In this document: positions 34,331 to 43,307 of the stretch, piece after piece | Numbering within the stretch: the stretch's first letter is position 1 | Layout of the letters: every line of letters begins with the position of its first letter | NCBI RefSeq assembly: GCF_030014955.1 | Contig: NZ_JAGRPV010000001.1 | Location: 2,666,001-2,730,000, forward strand | Length of the DNA stretch: 64,000 bases | From: Cohnella hashimotonis | GTDB taxonomy: Bacteria > Bacillota > Bacilli > Paenibacillales > Paenibacillaceae | Direction of reading: 5' to 3' | The notes under the pieces: generated by a model | Databases searched by the model: none | Told to the model about the DNA's origin: nothing | What the model saw: only the letters and a program-made list of their open reading frames with translations | Program-made: the position numbers and the translations under genes

Positions 34331-35586
34331 ACTGGCTAGATATCAGCAGCACCGCATTCCAGGCCGCCTTTTACCTATACTGCGCATCGTTCATTTGCTA
34401 CGCGATCGCGGTGGCCGGCAAGCGCTGGAGCAACCGGAAGCCCGAGCTTCACAATCGCAGATGGGGCCGCTTCGGCTTTATTCTGGCAGTTGCCGGTTGG
34501 GCGTGCCATTTGACGTTCTTCTTCACACGCTGGAAGGGCGGCGGCCATATCCCGACAAGCAATATGTACGAGTTTATGACGTTTCTGGCGATGGCGATCG
34601 TTTTCGCCTTCATCATTGTACACCTGATCTACCGGAACAACTTGCTCGGCGCGTTCGCCATCCCGCTCGTCATCATCATCATTGCGTACGCTGCCGTGTT
34701 CCCGTCCGAGGTGCAGCCGCTTATCCCGGCGCTCAACAACTACTGGCTCAAGATACACGTCACGACGGCCGCTACGGGCGAGGCATTTTTCGCGGTCGGC
34801 TTTGCCGCGGCCCTCGTGCAGCTGCTGCGGGTCATCGATTTCTCTCGCAAAGACAAAGCCGGCCGCCGCGAGCAAAAGTGGGTCGAGTTCGTCCTGTTTT
34901 TCATGGTCGTCATCATCGGGTTCCTCGTGTCCGTGTTCGCCTTCCGCGGCGGCGGCTATGAAGCCAAGTTCCAGCAAGAGAAAGTGAGCATCGATCAGCA
35001 GGGCGTTCAGCAGAGCGTCACGCAGACGGTCGTATACGGCCTGCCGCCGATCGTGGCGCCATATAACAGCGATAAGCTGTCCATGCAGCCGTATCTTGGC
35101 ATCAAGGATCCGCTGTTCGAAGCGCCATCCTGGATGAACGGCGTCAATGCGGGCCGCAAGCTGAACACCGTTATCTGGTCGCTGCTGTCCGGCGCGATTC
35201 TGTATGGTTTGCTGCGGTTGATCGCGCGCAAGCCGATCGCGGCCGTCATCCATCCGCATCTGACCGATATCGATCCGGAGGACCTCGACGAGATCAGCTA
35301 CCGGGCCATCGCGATCGGATTTCCCATATTCACGCTAGGTGCCCTTATCTTCGCGATGATATGGGCGCAGATCGCCTGGTCGAGATTCTGGGGCTGGGAT
35401 CCCAAGGAAGTGTGGGCGCTCATTACCTGGCTGTTCTACAGCGCCTATCTCCACCTGCGGCTGTCAAGAGGCTGGCAGGGGACCCGCTCCGCATGGCTTG
35501 CGGTCATCGGCTTCCTCGTGGTTCTGTTCACGCTGATCGGCGTCAATCTCGTTATCGCCGGGCTCCATTCCTACGCAGGCGTTTAA
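34327..35586 (+). CDS. resC: Cytochrome c biogenesis protein ResC (CcsA family)
   Basis: A 419-aa membrane protein with about eight helices and the tryptophan-rich haem-handling motif FWGWDPKEVWAL near residue 352. It exports and presents haem to apocytochrome c with ResB. Start TTG 34327 overlaps the resB stop (TTGA), implying coupled translation of the complex. A soluble insert at about 200-270 separates two helix groups. Confidence 0.93.
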   Translation: MNWLDISSTAFQAAFYLYCASFICYAIAVAGKRWSNRKPELHNRRWGRFGFILAVAGWACHLTFFFTRWKGGGHIPTSNMYEFMTFLAMAIVFAFIIVHLIYRNNLLGAFAIPLVIIIIAYAAVFPSEVQPLIPALNNYWLKIHVTTAATGEAFFAVGFAAALVQLLRVIDFSRKDKAGRREQKWVEFVLFFMVVIIGFLVSVFAFRGGGYEAKFQQEKVSIDQQGVQQSVTQTVVYGLPPIVAPYNSDKLSMQPYLGIKDPLFEAPSWMNGVNAGRKLNTVIWSLLSGAILYGLLRLIARKPIAAVIHPHLTDIDPEDLDEISYRAIAIGFPIFTLGALIFAMIWAQIAWSRFWGWDPKEVWALITWLFYSAYLHLRLSRGWQGTRSAWLAVIGFLVVLFTLIGVNLVIAGLHSYAGV

Positions 35587-35639
35587 CCGTTATAATTAGA
35601 CAAGCGGATTTTTAGAGCAGAAAGGGGCCGAACCCTATA

Positions 35640-36353
35640 ATGAGCGCCGGTAATCGCATATTGGTGGTAGACGACGAGGAGCGTATCCGTCGACTGCTGC
35701 GCATGTATTTGGAAAAGGAAGGCTATGTCATCGAGGAAGCCGAAGACGGGGAGACCGCGCTCAAGCTGGCGCTGCAGGAGGAGTACGATCTGATCGTGCT
35801 CGACCTGATGCTGCCCGGCATCGACGGTATGGAGGTATGCTCGCGCCTGCGTCAATCCAAGGCGACCCCCGTTATTATGCTGACGGCGAAGGGCGAGGAA
35901 GTGAACCGCGTCCAAGGCTTCGAAGCTGGCGCGGACGACTACGTCGTCAAGCCGTTCAGCCCGCGCGAAGTGATCTTCCGGATCAAGGCGATCTTGCGCA
36001 GATCGTCGGCGACCGCATTCCTGTCCAAGGAGCTCAATACGAGCAACAATATCGTATTCCCGCATCTGGTCATCGAGCACGATGCGCACCGCGTCACCGC
36101 CGGCGGCCAGGAAGTGAACCTTACGCCCAAGGAGTACGAGCTGCTGCATTATTTGGCAAGCTCCCCGGACAAGGTTTTTTCCCGCGAGGATTTGCTGAAG
36201 GACGTATGGAATTACGACTTCTTCGGAGATCTGCGTACAGTCGATACGCATGTCAAGCGGCTGCGCGAAAAGCTGAATCGCGTCTCGACCGAAGCCGCCG
36301 CGATGATCACGACCGTATGGGGCGTCGGCTACAAGCTCGAGGTCGCCAAGTAA
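35640..36353 (+). CDS. resD: Response regulator ResD
   Basis: A 237-aa OmpR-family regulator. Receiver domain (1-120) with Asp11-Asp12, phosphoacceptor Asp55 (LIVLDLMLPG) and the Lys of VKPFSP; C-terminal winged helix (about 140-235) with EYELLHYLA and VDTHVKRLREK. ResD activates genes for respiration and low-oxygen growth. TATAAT at 35591-35596 may be part of a promoter for resDE alone. Confidence 0.95.
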   Translation: MSAGNRILVVDDEERIRRLLRMYLEKEGYVIEEAEDGETALKLALQEEYDLIVLDLMLPGIDGMEVCSRLRQSKATPVIMLTAKGEEVNRVQGFEAGADDYVVKPFSPREVIFRIKAILRRSSATAFLSKELNTSNNIVFPHLVIEHDAHRVTAGGQEVNLTPKEYELLHYLASSPDKVFSREDLLKDVWNYDFFGDLRTVDTHVKRLREKLNRVSTEAAAMITTVWGVGYKLEVAK

Positions 36354-36356
36354 GCC

Positions 36357-37787
36357 ATGGCGATCTGGAGAACCGTAGTCGGCAAGCTGTGGTTGACGAT
36401 CATCCTGCTGGTCGCCGTGGTCATCTCTACGGTCGGCTTGTTCCTACTGAAGATCGTCGACGTGACGGTCAGCGCGGACTCGCTTGCCGAGATCAAGCAT
36501 CTATTCATTTATTCGGGCGCCGTAGGCTTCTTGCTTACGACGTTCTTCGCGTTTTTCCTGCTCACGAAAATCACGCAGCCGCTGCGGGAGATGAAGCAGG
36601 CTGCGAACCGGGTGGCGCAGGGCGAATATTCGACCCGTCTCGTCGTCCGTTCCTGGGACGAGATCGGAGAGCTGGCCAACAGCTTTAATCAGATGGCTTC
36701 CGAGCTGAACACGCTCATTCGCGACATCCAGCATGAGCGCGACCAGCTCGACGGCGTGCTGCGCAGCATGAGCGATGCCGTCCTGCTTTTTGACGCGAAC
36801 GGGAGGGTCAAGCTGACCAATCCGGAGGGACAGCATCTGCTCGAGGTATGGCGCGGCCTGAAGTGGGAGGACGAGGGCGAGGCGGACGAGCGGGAGACCG
36901 TGCCGGATCCGCTCCGCGACATTTATAATACGCTGATCTCCAAGGGCACGACGCATACGGGCAAAATTCATGTGCAAAGCGGCGTTTGGTCGGTTGTCAT
37001 GACGCCCGTCGCCTCGGGCGAGGGCAGCGCGGGCGGCGGCGCCGTCGCGGTGCTTCGCGACGTGACAGAGGAATTCAGAGTAGACAAGATGCGCAAGGAC
37101 TTCGTCGCCAACGTGTCGCACGAGATTCGCACGCCAGTCGCGATGGTGCAGGGCTATAGCGAGGCGCTGCTGGACGATATCGCCCAGTCGCCGGAGGAAC
37201 GGCACGAGCTGGTGCAGGTCATCCACGACGAGTCGCTGCGCATGGGGCGGCTCGTGAAGGATCTGCTCGATCTTGCCCGTCTTGAAGCCGGTTATCTGGA
37301 CATGACGATGCAGGAAGTCGACGTGAACGCGCTGCTGCAACGCGTCCATCGCAAATTTTCTGCGCTCGCGAAGGAGCGGGGTATCGAGCTGATCCGTTCG
37401 GGCGAGGACAGCGGTCTGCTGCTGCGGCGCGCCGATCCCGATCGTCTGGAGCAGGTGCTTACCAACCTGCTCGACAATGCGCTGCGCCACACGGCCTCGG
37501 GCGCGTCCATCACCCTTGGCGCATGCATGAAGAATGGCGACAAGGGCGCCAGCCAGATCGAGATTGTCGTCAAAGACGAGGGAGAGGGCATTCCGACGGA
37601 GGATTTGCCTTACATTTTCGAGCGGTTCTACAAAGCGGACAAGGCGCGCAAACGCGACTCCAAGGTCGGTACCGGTCTTGGCCTTGCAATTGTACGCAAC
37701 CTGGTCGAAGCGCACGAAGGGACCATTCGCGTATCCAGCGCGATTGGGGAAGGTACGGAGTTCAAGCTGCTGCTTCCGGCCGGATAA
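36357..37787 (+). CDS. resE: Sensor histidine kinase ResE, with minimal extracytoplasmic loop
   Basis: A 476-aa kinase: transmembrane helices at about 12-33 and 49-70, HAMP (71-123), PAS (124-240), HisKA with phospho-His255 (VSHEIRTP) and HATPase (360-476) with DNALRH, DEGEGIP and GTGLGLAI. The loop between the two helices is only about 15 residues, so the sizeable external sensor region described for B. subtilis ResE is missing. Sensing is probably through the PAS domain. It starts three bases after resD, and no strong ribosome site is seen. Confidence 0.92.
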   Translation: MAIWRTVVGKLWLTIILLVAVVISTVGLFLLKIVDVTVSADSLAEIKHLFIYSGAVGFLLTTFFAFFLLTKITQPLREMKQAANRVAQGEYSTRLVVRSWDEIGELANSFNQMASELNTLIRDIQHERDQLDGVLRSMSDAVLLFDANGRVKLTNPEGQHLLEVWRGLKWEDEGEADERETVPDPLRDIYNTLISKGTTHTGKIHVQSGVWSVVMTPVASGEGSAGGGAVAVLRDVTEEFRVDKMRKDFVANVSHEIRTPVAMVQGYSEALLDDIAQSPEERHELVQVIHDESLRMGRLVKDLLDLARLEAGYLDMTMQEVDVNALLQRVHRKFSALAKERGIELIRSGEDSGLLLRRADPDRLEQVLTNLLDNALRHTASGASITLGACMKNGDKGASQIEIVVKDEGEGIPTEDLPYIFERFYKADKARKRDSKVGTGLGLAIVRNLVEAHEGTIRVSSAIGEGTEFKLLLPAG

Positions 37788-37824
37788 CACGCACCAGCAT
37801 GGGATGCGCAACGATCCATTTCAA

Positions 37825-37868
37825 AAAGAAAGACCGCCAGGCGATATTGCCCTGGCGGTCTTTCTTTT
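37825..37868. terminator. Bidirectional terminator between resE and serA
   Basis: AAAGAAAGACCGCCAGG pairs perfectly with CCTGGCGGTCTTTCTTT around a nine-base loop; both flanks give T-runs in the relevant direction. Confidence 0.9.
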
Positions 37869-37875
37869 AAGGTCC

Positions 37876-39468
37876 TTATACGAGCTGAATTTCCTTTGCC
37901 GAGTTCAGATCCGGCAGCTCCTCAAGCTGCGACAGCACATCCTTCGGAACGGCTTTGTCGACGCCGAGCACCATGATGGCGGCTCCGCCTACGATCTTGC
38001 GTCCCACCTGCATCGTCGCGATATTGACGCCGTTCGTGCCGAGCAGAGTGCCGACGCGACCGATAATACCCGGCTTGTCGTGGTGAGAGATCAGAACCAG
38101 GTGGCCCTGCGACTCGACGTCGACCGGATACTTGTCGATTTGCGTGATGCGAGGTCCGAAGCCGTTAAGCAGCGCGCCAGCAGCCGAGCGTTCCTCGCGC
38201 CCCGTCTTGAGCGTGACCGTCACCAGGTTGGTGAAACCCTTGGCTGCCTGGGACTTCGTCGTGACAATGTTCACTTCGCGCATCTTGGCGAGGTGCATCG
38301 CGTTGACTGCGTTCACCTGGTCGGAGCCGAGGTGGTGCGCGAGCACCCCTTGAACGACCTGACGCGTCAAAGGCTGCGTGTCTACATCGGCCAGCTCGCC
38401 GGCGTAGGAGACACTGATCTCTTTGACCGGTCCGTCGGTGATTTGGGCTGCGAAGCTGCCGAGCTTGCGAGCGAGCGTAAAGTACGGCTCAAGCTTAGCG
38501 AGCAGGTCGCCGGGTACAGGGGGCATGTTGACGGCGTTCTTGTACGGCTCGTTTCTTAAAATATGCAGCAGCTGCTCGGAAACGTCGATCGCCACATTCT
38601 CCTGCGCTTCGACCGTAGAAGCGCCAAGATGGGGGGTAACGATTACCTTGGGGTGATTCAGGAAAGGGTGGTCGGCTGCTGGCGGCTCTTCCTCGAACAC
38701 GTCAAAGGCTGCGCCGGCGACGCGTCCTGCGTCGATGGCTTCGATCAGCGCCTGCTCGTCGATAATTCCCCCGCGCGCGCAGTTAACGATGCGTACGCCG
38801 GGTTTGATGACTTCGAATTGCGCTCTGCCGATCATATGACGGGTCTCGGGCGTCAGCGGCGTATGGACGGTGATGAAGTCGGCTCCGCGCACGACGTCGT
38901 CGACGGTGGCAAGCGTCACGCCCAGCTTGTCCGCGCGTTCTTCGGTAAGGAACGGATCGTAGCCGAGCACCTTCATGCCGAACGCCTTGGCGCGAGCTGC
39001 AACTTCGCTGCCGATCCGGCCCATGCCGAGCACGCCCAGCGTTTTGTTGCGAAGCTCGACGCCGACGAACGATTTGCGGTCCCATACGCCGCCGATCGTC
39101 TTTGCGTAAGCTTGCGGGATGTGGCGAGCGAGCGCCATCATCATCGCGAACGTATGCTCGCAAGTCGTGATCGTGTTGCCGTCCGGCGCATTGATGACGA
39201 CGATGCCGCGCTTCGTAGCGGCATCCAGGTCGATATTGTCGACGCCTACGCCGGCGCGTCCGATGACCTTGAGCGACTTGCCGGCAGTCATGATCCGCTC
39301 GGTGACGCGCGTCTGGCTGCGCACGAGCAGCGCGTCATACTCGCCGATGATGGCGACCAATTCGTCTTCGGAGAGACCGGTTTTCTTATCGATGGAAATG
39401 TCGCTTGCCTCGACGAGGAGCGAGATGCCGAGATCGCTGATCGGATCCGATACCAACACTTTAAACAT
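37876..39468 (-). CDS. serA: D-3-phosphoglycerate dehydrogenase
   Basis: A 530-aa long-form enzyme: N-terminal substrate/NAD domain (1-320; NAD motif GMGRIGSEVA, catalytic ARGGIIDE and HLGAST segments), intervening domain (about 325-450) and a C-terminal ACT domain (about 455-530; LVLISHHDKPGIIG). It takes 3-phosphoglycerate into serine synthesis. The ACT domain allows serine feedback. The gene is convergent with resE. A leader of roughly 110 bases with a structured hairpin precedes it. Confidence 0.96.
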   Translation of the reverse strand: MFKVLVSDPISDLGISLLVEASDISIDKKTGLSEDELVAIIGEYDALLVRSQTRVTERIMTAGKSLKVIGRAGVGVDNIDLDAATKRGIVVINAPDGNTITTCEHTFAMMMALARHIPQAYAKTIGGVWDRKSFVGVELRNKTLGVLGMGRIGSEVAARAKAFGMKVLGYDPFLTEERADKLGVTLATVDDVVRGADFITVHTPLTPETRHMIGRAQFEVIKPGVRIVNCARGGIIDEQALIEAIDAGRVAGAAFDVFEEEPPAADHPFLNHPKVIVTPHLGASTVEAQENVAIDVSEQLLHILRNEPYKNAVNMPPVPGDLLAKLEPYFTLARKLGSFAAQITDGPVKEISVSYAGELADVDTQPLTRQVVQGVLAHHLGSDQVNAVNAMHLAKMREVNIVTTKSQAAKGFTNLVTVTLKTGREERSAAGALLNGFGPRITQIDKYPVDVESQGHLVLISHHDKPGIIGRVGTLLGTNGVNIATMQVGRKIVGGAAIMVLGVDKAVPKDVLSQLEELPDLNSAKEIQLV

Positions 39469-39510
39469 AGTAATCCCCCTGTACTACGAAGTGATGAATA
39501 TATAGAAAAC

Positions 39511-39557
39511 ACCCTAAAACCCCCGTTGCCCTACCGGACCAACAGCGTTTTGAGGGT
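39511..39557 (-). other. Stem-loop in the serA leader
   Basis: On the coding strand ACCCTCAAAAC pairs with GTTTTAGGGT (one bulge), with an inner GTTG/CAAC pair, and is followed by GTTTTCTATA. It may be an attenuator. No T-box hallmark was found. Confidence 0.4.
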
Positions 39558-39581
39558 GATCTCGTAAAAGCGGCGATTCTT

Positions 39582-39611
39582 ATTGTAAAGCAACGCGACT
39601 TGAAAATGCAA
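39582..39611 (-). promoter_or_regulatory. Promoter of serA
   Basis: Minus-strand TTGCAT (39606-39611) and TACAAT (39582-39587), spacer 18 bases. Confidence 0.55.
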
Positions 39612-39650
39612 TGGAAAATGTGGAACAATCGGGGCGCATTCGACGTAATA

Positions 39651-40574
39651 TTACGTGTCCGACGAGAAAAAGGGCAGCAGCGGCAATAGCTCTTTGGAGT
39701 AATATCTCGTCTTGAGGGACAAATAGTCCCCGCCGCGAATCGCGTCCGTGCTATTCAGCATGTCGACGATCGAACGAATCGTCTTTTGCTTCATCTTGGC
39801 CGCTTGGCCCGAATTGATGAAATAGTCGATTCTTGCGGTCAGATCTTGCGGCAAGTAATCGTATTCCGTACGATTCAGGAACATGTACTGCGCGGCAATC
39901 GTATTTTTGACCAGAAGCGGCAGCTTGGACCATTCTGCATTCGTCAGGACATTGGGGAGCGCATAGGCATCAGGCAAGGATAGATTCACCGTGGCTCCCC
40001 ACTTGAGCATCGAGTCGTAATATTGGCTTTGCGCGAGCAAGCCGAGCCTTACCGCCTCGGTGAAGTAGGCATTTTTGGAGACGCGCGCCAGCGCTTCGGC
40101 CGCCGAACCTTCGTTGGCATGCGCAGCGAGCTGTCCGAAGCTGCTTTCGTAAAGCTTCAGACTTTTCAAATAGTTGTTCTGCGCATTCATGAGGCTCGGC
40201 GTAAGGCTGGACACGGTCGTCACTTTGGACTCGTTGTACTTGCTCGCCGCCAGCTTGGAAAGCTCCTTCAGCGAGGAGGCGCGATCGGCCGTGTCGTCGG
40301 ACAGCCAGCGCGTGCGGGCCGACGACCATTCGGCCATCCATTCCCGATGGGACTGAAATACGTTATGATAGAAGGATACGAGATCCTGCTGGGAATACGC
40401 ATTGGGAGATTCGACCGGTTTGGACGCCTGTGCGCCGGCCGGCTTGGCATAGAGCGCTTGCGTTCGATCCGTGCCGACTTTGACTCCGCTAAAAAAGGCG
40501 GCGATCGCAACGATCAGAAAAAACAAGAAGCCGAGCGCAAAAACCAGATCTGTTCTTGAGAGACGTTTTTCCAT
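39651..40574 (-). CDS. Unknown membrane-anchored protein
   Basis: A 307-aa protein I cannot assign to a family. One hydrophobic helix at about residues 9-30 anchors it; the rest is hydrophilic, largely helical and Ala/Ser/Tyr-rich, with TM-proximal AKPAGAQASK linker. Orientation is probably outside, as positive residues (KRLSR) precede the helix. Start ATG on the minus strand at 40574 follows GAGGAGTATT; an upstream ATG in the same frame has no site. It is divergent from the CPBP protease gene, with 95 bases between, and is followed by the serA control region. Confidence 0.7.
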   Translation of the reverse strand: MEKRLSRTDLVFALGFLFFLIVAIAAFFSGVKVGTDRTQALYAKPAGAQASKPVESPNAYSQQDLVSFYHNVFQSHREWMAEWSSARTRWLSDDTADRASSLKELSKLAASKYNESKVTTVSSLTPSLMNAQNNYLKSLKLYESSFGQLAAHANEGSAAEALARVSKNAYFTEAVRLGLLAQSQYYDSMLKWGATVNLSLPDAYALPNVLTNAEWSKLPLLVKNTIAAQYMFLNRTEYDYLPQDLTARIDYFINSGQAAKMKQKTIRSIVDMLNSTDAIRGGDYLSLKTRYYSKELLPLLPFFSSDT

Positions 40575-40669
40575 GTAATACTCCTCGTGTAGATCGACAT
40601 GATTAGCTTTTAGTATAAGGAAATGATTAGCATACGTACATAACAAAAATTTACATCAGACGAGGTAAC

Positions 40670-41269
40670 ATGCCTAAATTCGACATTAAAAACGTTAAAC
40701 TCAGAAAAGTGACCGTAGATGAGCTCAGCGACAAAATGCTGCTTATCAACTTGTACGCCACGCAGGCGCTTACTTTCATTATCGGATTGGCATGGGTGTT
40801 TTTTCAGGGGCAGAATATTTTGGAAATATTCCGAATTCAGGGGAGTGTTGCTTTTCTTTACTGGGCCGCTGGCCTGGCTGCGCTTGTCGTCGCGTTCGAC
40901 ATCGGCATATCCCGTTGGATTCCTGATGAAGCCAAGGACGACGGCGGCGTCAACGAGCGGATCTTCAGGAATCGTCCGTTGTGGCATATCGTCTTGCTGT
41001 GCGCGGTCGTCAGCATATGCGAGGAATTGTTGTTCCGCGGCGCGATTCAGCATTCGTTCGGACCTTATTGGACGAGCATTATATTTGCGGCGATACACGT
41101 CAGGTACCTGCGTCACTGGATTCCGACGGGCATGGTGTTCGCCATCAGTTACGGCCTCGGCTTGCTGCTTACGCATACAGGGACGATATGGGCGCCTGTT
41201 TTCACCCATTTTCTAGTCGATCTGACGATGGGGATTATTATTAAGTACAGGAGGGAAGAGGGGGAATGA
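40670..41269 (+). CDS. CPBP family intramembrane metalloprotease
   Basis: A 199-aa membrane protein with about five helices and the CAAX/CPBP (Abi) signature: Glu118-Glu119 and Arg123 (EELLFRG), His143 (FAAIH) and His180/Asp184 (HFLVD). Members cleave prenylated proteins or, in bacteria, peptides and anti-sigma factors; substrate unknown. Position resembles B. subtilis ypbD. It overlaps the next small gene as ATGA. Confidence 0.88.
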   Translation: MPKFDIKNVKLRKVTVDELSDKMLLINLYATQALTFIIGLAWVFFQGQNILEIFRIQGSVAFLYWAAGLAALVVAFDIGISRWIPDEAKDDGGVNERIFRNRPLWHIVLLCAVVSICEELLFRGAIQHSFGPYWTSIIFAAIHVRYLRHWIPTGMVFAISYGLGLLLTHTGTIWAPVFTHFLVDLTMGIIIKYRREEGE

Positions 41270-41571
41270 ACGAGGAGCGTCTTCCGACAGCATGGGATAA
41301 ATACGTAGAGGCCAAGCGACATGCGCTGTCGCCGGACGAAAAGGAAGCCGCAGATCACGAACCGACAACGATTGAGCAGCTGGAGCGCGCGATCGCGGAA
41401 ACGGCGGCCGCATCAGGTCTCCCGGAGACCGGCATGCCGCCGAGAGCGGTGGTGCATCCGTCCGCCCGCAAGAGTTACAGCAAATGGTTTTATCGCTTTC
41501 TGCTTCTCTTATTTTCGGCGCTTGTCGGCTTTCTGCTCTGGTGGGGCTACGAACATTATTCTACCGTTTAA
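41266..41571 (+). CDS. Small C-terminally anchored membrane protein
   Basis: A 101-aa protein with a hydrophilic acidic N-terminal region (1-70) and one hydrophobic helix at about 75-95 (FYRFLLLLFSALVGFLLWW). No family recognised. The start overlaps the CPBP gene's stop (ATGA) and GGGAAGAGGGGG-like ribosome site lies upstream, so co-expression is likely; it might be a partner or substrate of that protease, which is only inference from context. Confidence 0.7.
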   Translation: MNEERLPTAWDKYVEAKRHALSPDEKEAADHEPTTIEQLERAIAETAAASGLPETGMPPRAVVHPSARKSYSKWFYRFLLLLFSALVGFLLWWGYEHYSTV

Positions 41572-41573
41572 AA

Positions 41574-41625
41574 AAACGACGCTTTCCGTTTCGCAGCGCG
41601 AAATCGGAGGCGTCGTTTCTTTTTA
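41574..41625. terminator. Bidirectional terminator
   Basis: AAACGACGC pairs with GCGTCGTTT, with TTCCG/CGGA and TTCGC/GCGAA pairs inside, then CTTTTT. It serves both the small membrane gene and the convergent deacetylase gene. Confidence 0.85.
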
Positions 41626-41627
41626 GC

Positions 41628-42524
41628 CTAAAAGCCGGTCTCGATCGTCGAAGGATCGACAAAAGAATATCCTTTGCTTTCGAGCGTCGTCAGGAGCTGA
41701 TCCAAAGCGGCCGCCGTCCAGGACAGCTCGTGCATCAGGATATTGCTGCCTGCATGAAGCTGGTCCGTCACGTTGTCGATAATCGCTTTTGTCTTGTCCT
41801 TGGTCTTCGTTCCGGACATCGTCCAATCCAGGGAGCCGTTGGACCAGGTCATGAACAAAAGGCCGTTATCGGCAGCGATTTTGTGAACGTCATCGTTGGC
41901 GGACGCGTTGGGCGGCCGAAAAAAAACGGGGCGCTTGCCGATCGTCGCCTCTACGATATCCTGAACTTTACCGATCTGGGCCTTGATCGATTCCGCGCTT
42001 TCCTTACCGAGCTGGATATGCTCGTACGAGTGATTGCCGACCGTTTGGCCCCTTTGGTCGATTTCCTGGAGCAGCTCGGGGTGCGCCTTCACGCGATAGC
42101 CATTGACGAAAAAGATCGCTTTGGCATGATGCTTGTCCAGCGTATCCAGGATGGGTTTAAGCGTTTTTTCATCCTTCGGCCCGTCGTCGAACGTCAGCAG
42201 AACGACTTTGTCGCTGTTTGCCGTCTTGTCGATCGGCACGATGTCGTAATTTTTGTTCATCTTGTAAGTCTTCGCGTCGATAGGCGGCGTCGAAGACGCG
42301 CTTGGCGACGGAGATGGCGATTCAGAAGGCGCGGGTGACGGCGATTCGGACGGCGTGCTCGTCGCTGTCGGGGCGGCCGAGGTGGCTGCTGCGGCAGGGG
42401 AAGATGCCGAAGAAACCGTCGGAACGACGGTAGGAGAAGCGTTCTCGTCCCCGTTGCCGCCGCATGCAGCGAGCGCAAGGGCTAGCGCGCCGACAGCGGA
42501 CCAGCCTGCAGCATTTTTCAGCAT
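41628..42524 (-). CDS. Polysaccharide deacetylase family lipoprotein
   Basis: A 298-aa lipoprotein: signal peptide with lipobox LAAC (Cys21), a low-complexity Ser/Pro/Thr linker (about 30-82), and a NodB/CE4 domain (100-298). Motif 1 TFDDGPK holds the metal/catalytic Asp pair; motif 2 GNHSYEH holds the two metal His; motif 3 FFRPPNAS and a late MHELSW complete the site. It probably deacetylates peptidoglycan or another N-acetylglucosamine polymer outside the membrane. Confidence 0.9.
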   Translation of the reverse strand: MLKNAAGWSAVGALALALAACGGNGDENASPTVVPTVSSASSPAAAATSAAPTATSTPSESPSPAPSESPSPSPSASSTPPIDAKTYKMNKNYDIVPIDKTANSDKVVLLTFDDGPKDEKTLKPILDTLDKHHAKAIFFVNGYRVKAHPELLQEIDQRGQTVGNHSYEHIQLGKESAESIKAQIGKVQDIVEATIGKRPVFFRPPNASANDDVHKIAADNGLLFMTWSNGSLDWTMSGTKTKDKTKAIIDNVTDQLHAGSNILMHELSWTAAALDQLLTTLESKGYSFVDPSTIETGF

Positions 42525-42698
42525 TTACATGACATCCTTTCGACTGAGCTAGCATCTAACGATTGTACCATACCCGTCGTCCGAGTCGTCCAATCTTCTT
42601 CCTGAATTTAAGCGGCATGAAGCGGCATGCGGAGGCCAAACTAAGCGTGGAACCTCAACAGGCTTGCCAGAATTTAAAATTGAACAGGAGGCGATAGC

Positions 42699-43073
42699 AT
42701 GAAGATGGCTACATTCGTCATGGGTGGTATCGTTGGCGCTGCCTTGACCGTCGCGATTCGCCGCAGTCCGAAGTGGTCCGTTGCTGCTGGCATGCTCGGC
42801 CGGGAGCTTAAAAACCGTTCCTTCGGCATGAAGGATGGCGCAATCGGTAAATTGTTCGACATGCGTTCCGGATCGACCTCGGCGCACGCCGATCGCAGAA
42901 GCGCATCGGCGAGCGAAGGAAGCAAGAGGAATGCTTCCTATGCGCCTGACACGGATGCGTCCGACACGGGCAAAAGCGGTCTTGGCGAACTCGCAAGCAT
43001 CGTATCCAAAGACCGCGGCGTCCGGGAGGACGTGAACGAGATTCTTGCGGAAAACGGACAGCATCGGATCTGA
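42699..43073 (+). CDS. Hypothetical protein with N-terminal hydrophobic segment
   Basis: A 124-aa protein starting MKMATFVMGGIVGAALTVAI, a glycine-rich hydrophobic segment that resembles the first helix of YtxH-like proteins, followed by a basic stretch and a Ser/Ala/Asp-rich linker ending in a short helix with VREDVNEILAENG. Strong ribosome site AGGAGGC. Function unknown. Confidence 0.7.
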   Translation: MKMATFVMGGIVGAALTVAIRRSPKWSVAAGMLGRELKNRSFGMKDGAIGKLFDMRSGSTSAHADRRSASASEGSKRNASYAPDTDASDTGKSGLGELASIVSKDRGVREDVNEILAENGQHRI

Positions 43074-43080
43074 TGCGGCC

Positions 43081-43137
43081 GGCGGCGTCGCTGCGTAGCC
43101 CCCAAGGGAGACGCCGGACGCCGTTTTTTTTATTTTT
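43081..43137 (+). terminator. Putative terminator of the 42699 gene
   Basis: GGCGTC pairs with GACGCC across about 20 bases, with a further GC-rich side and a run of eight T after GGACGCCG. Confidence 0.55.
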
Positions 43138-43307
43138 CATCCAATAAAGGCGATTCCCCGTTCATTCTCTACTTAAATTTGTGGGTTTTGGCTAGTGCAT
43201 TTCAAGGGTAGAAGTGATAACATATGTTAAAGCACAAAATACACACGTATTGCCTGTTGCGTCATACGCTGTTATCACCCATCGTGTGCAGAAGGGAGGA
43301 TCCTGTC

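Noticed and set aside
39469..39611. T-box riboswitch before serA
   Set aside because: The conserved T-box sequence and a clear specifier stem are missing.
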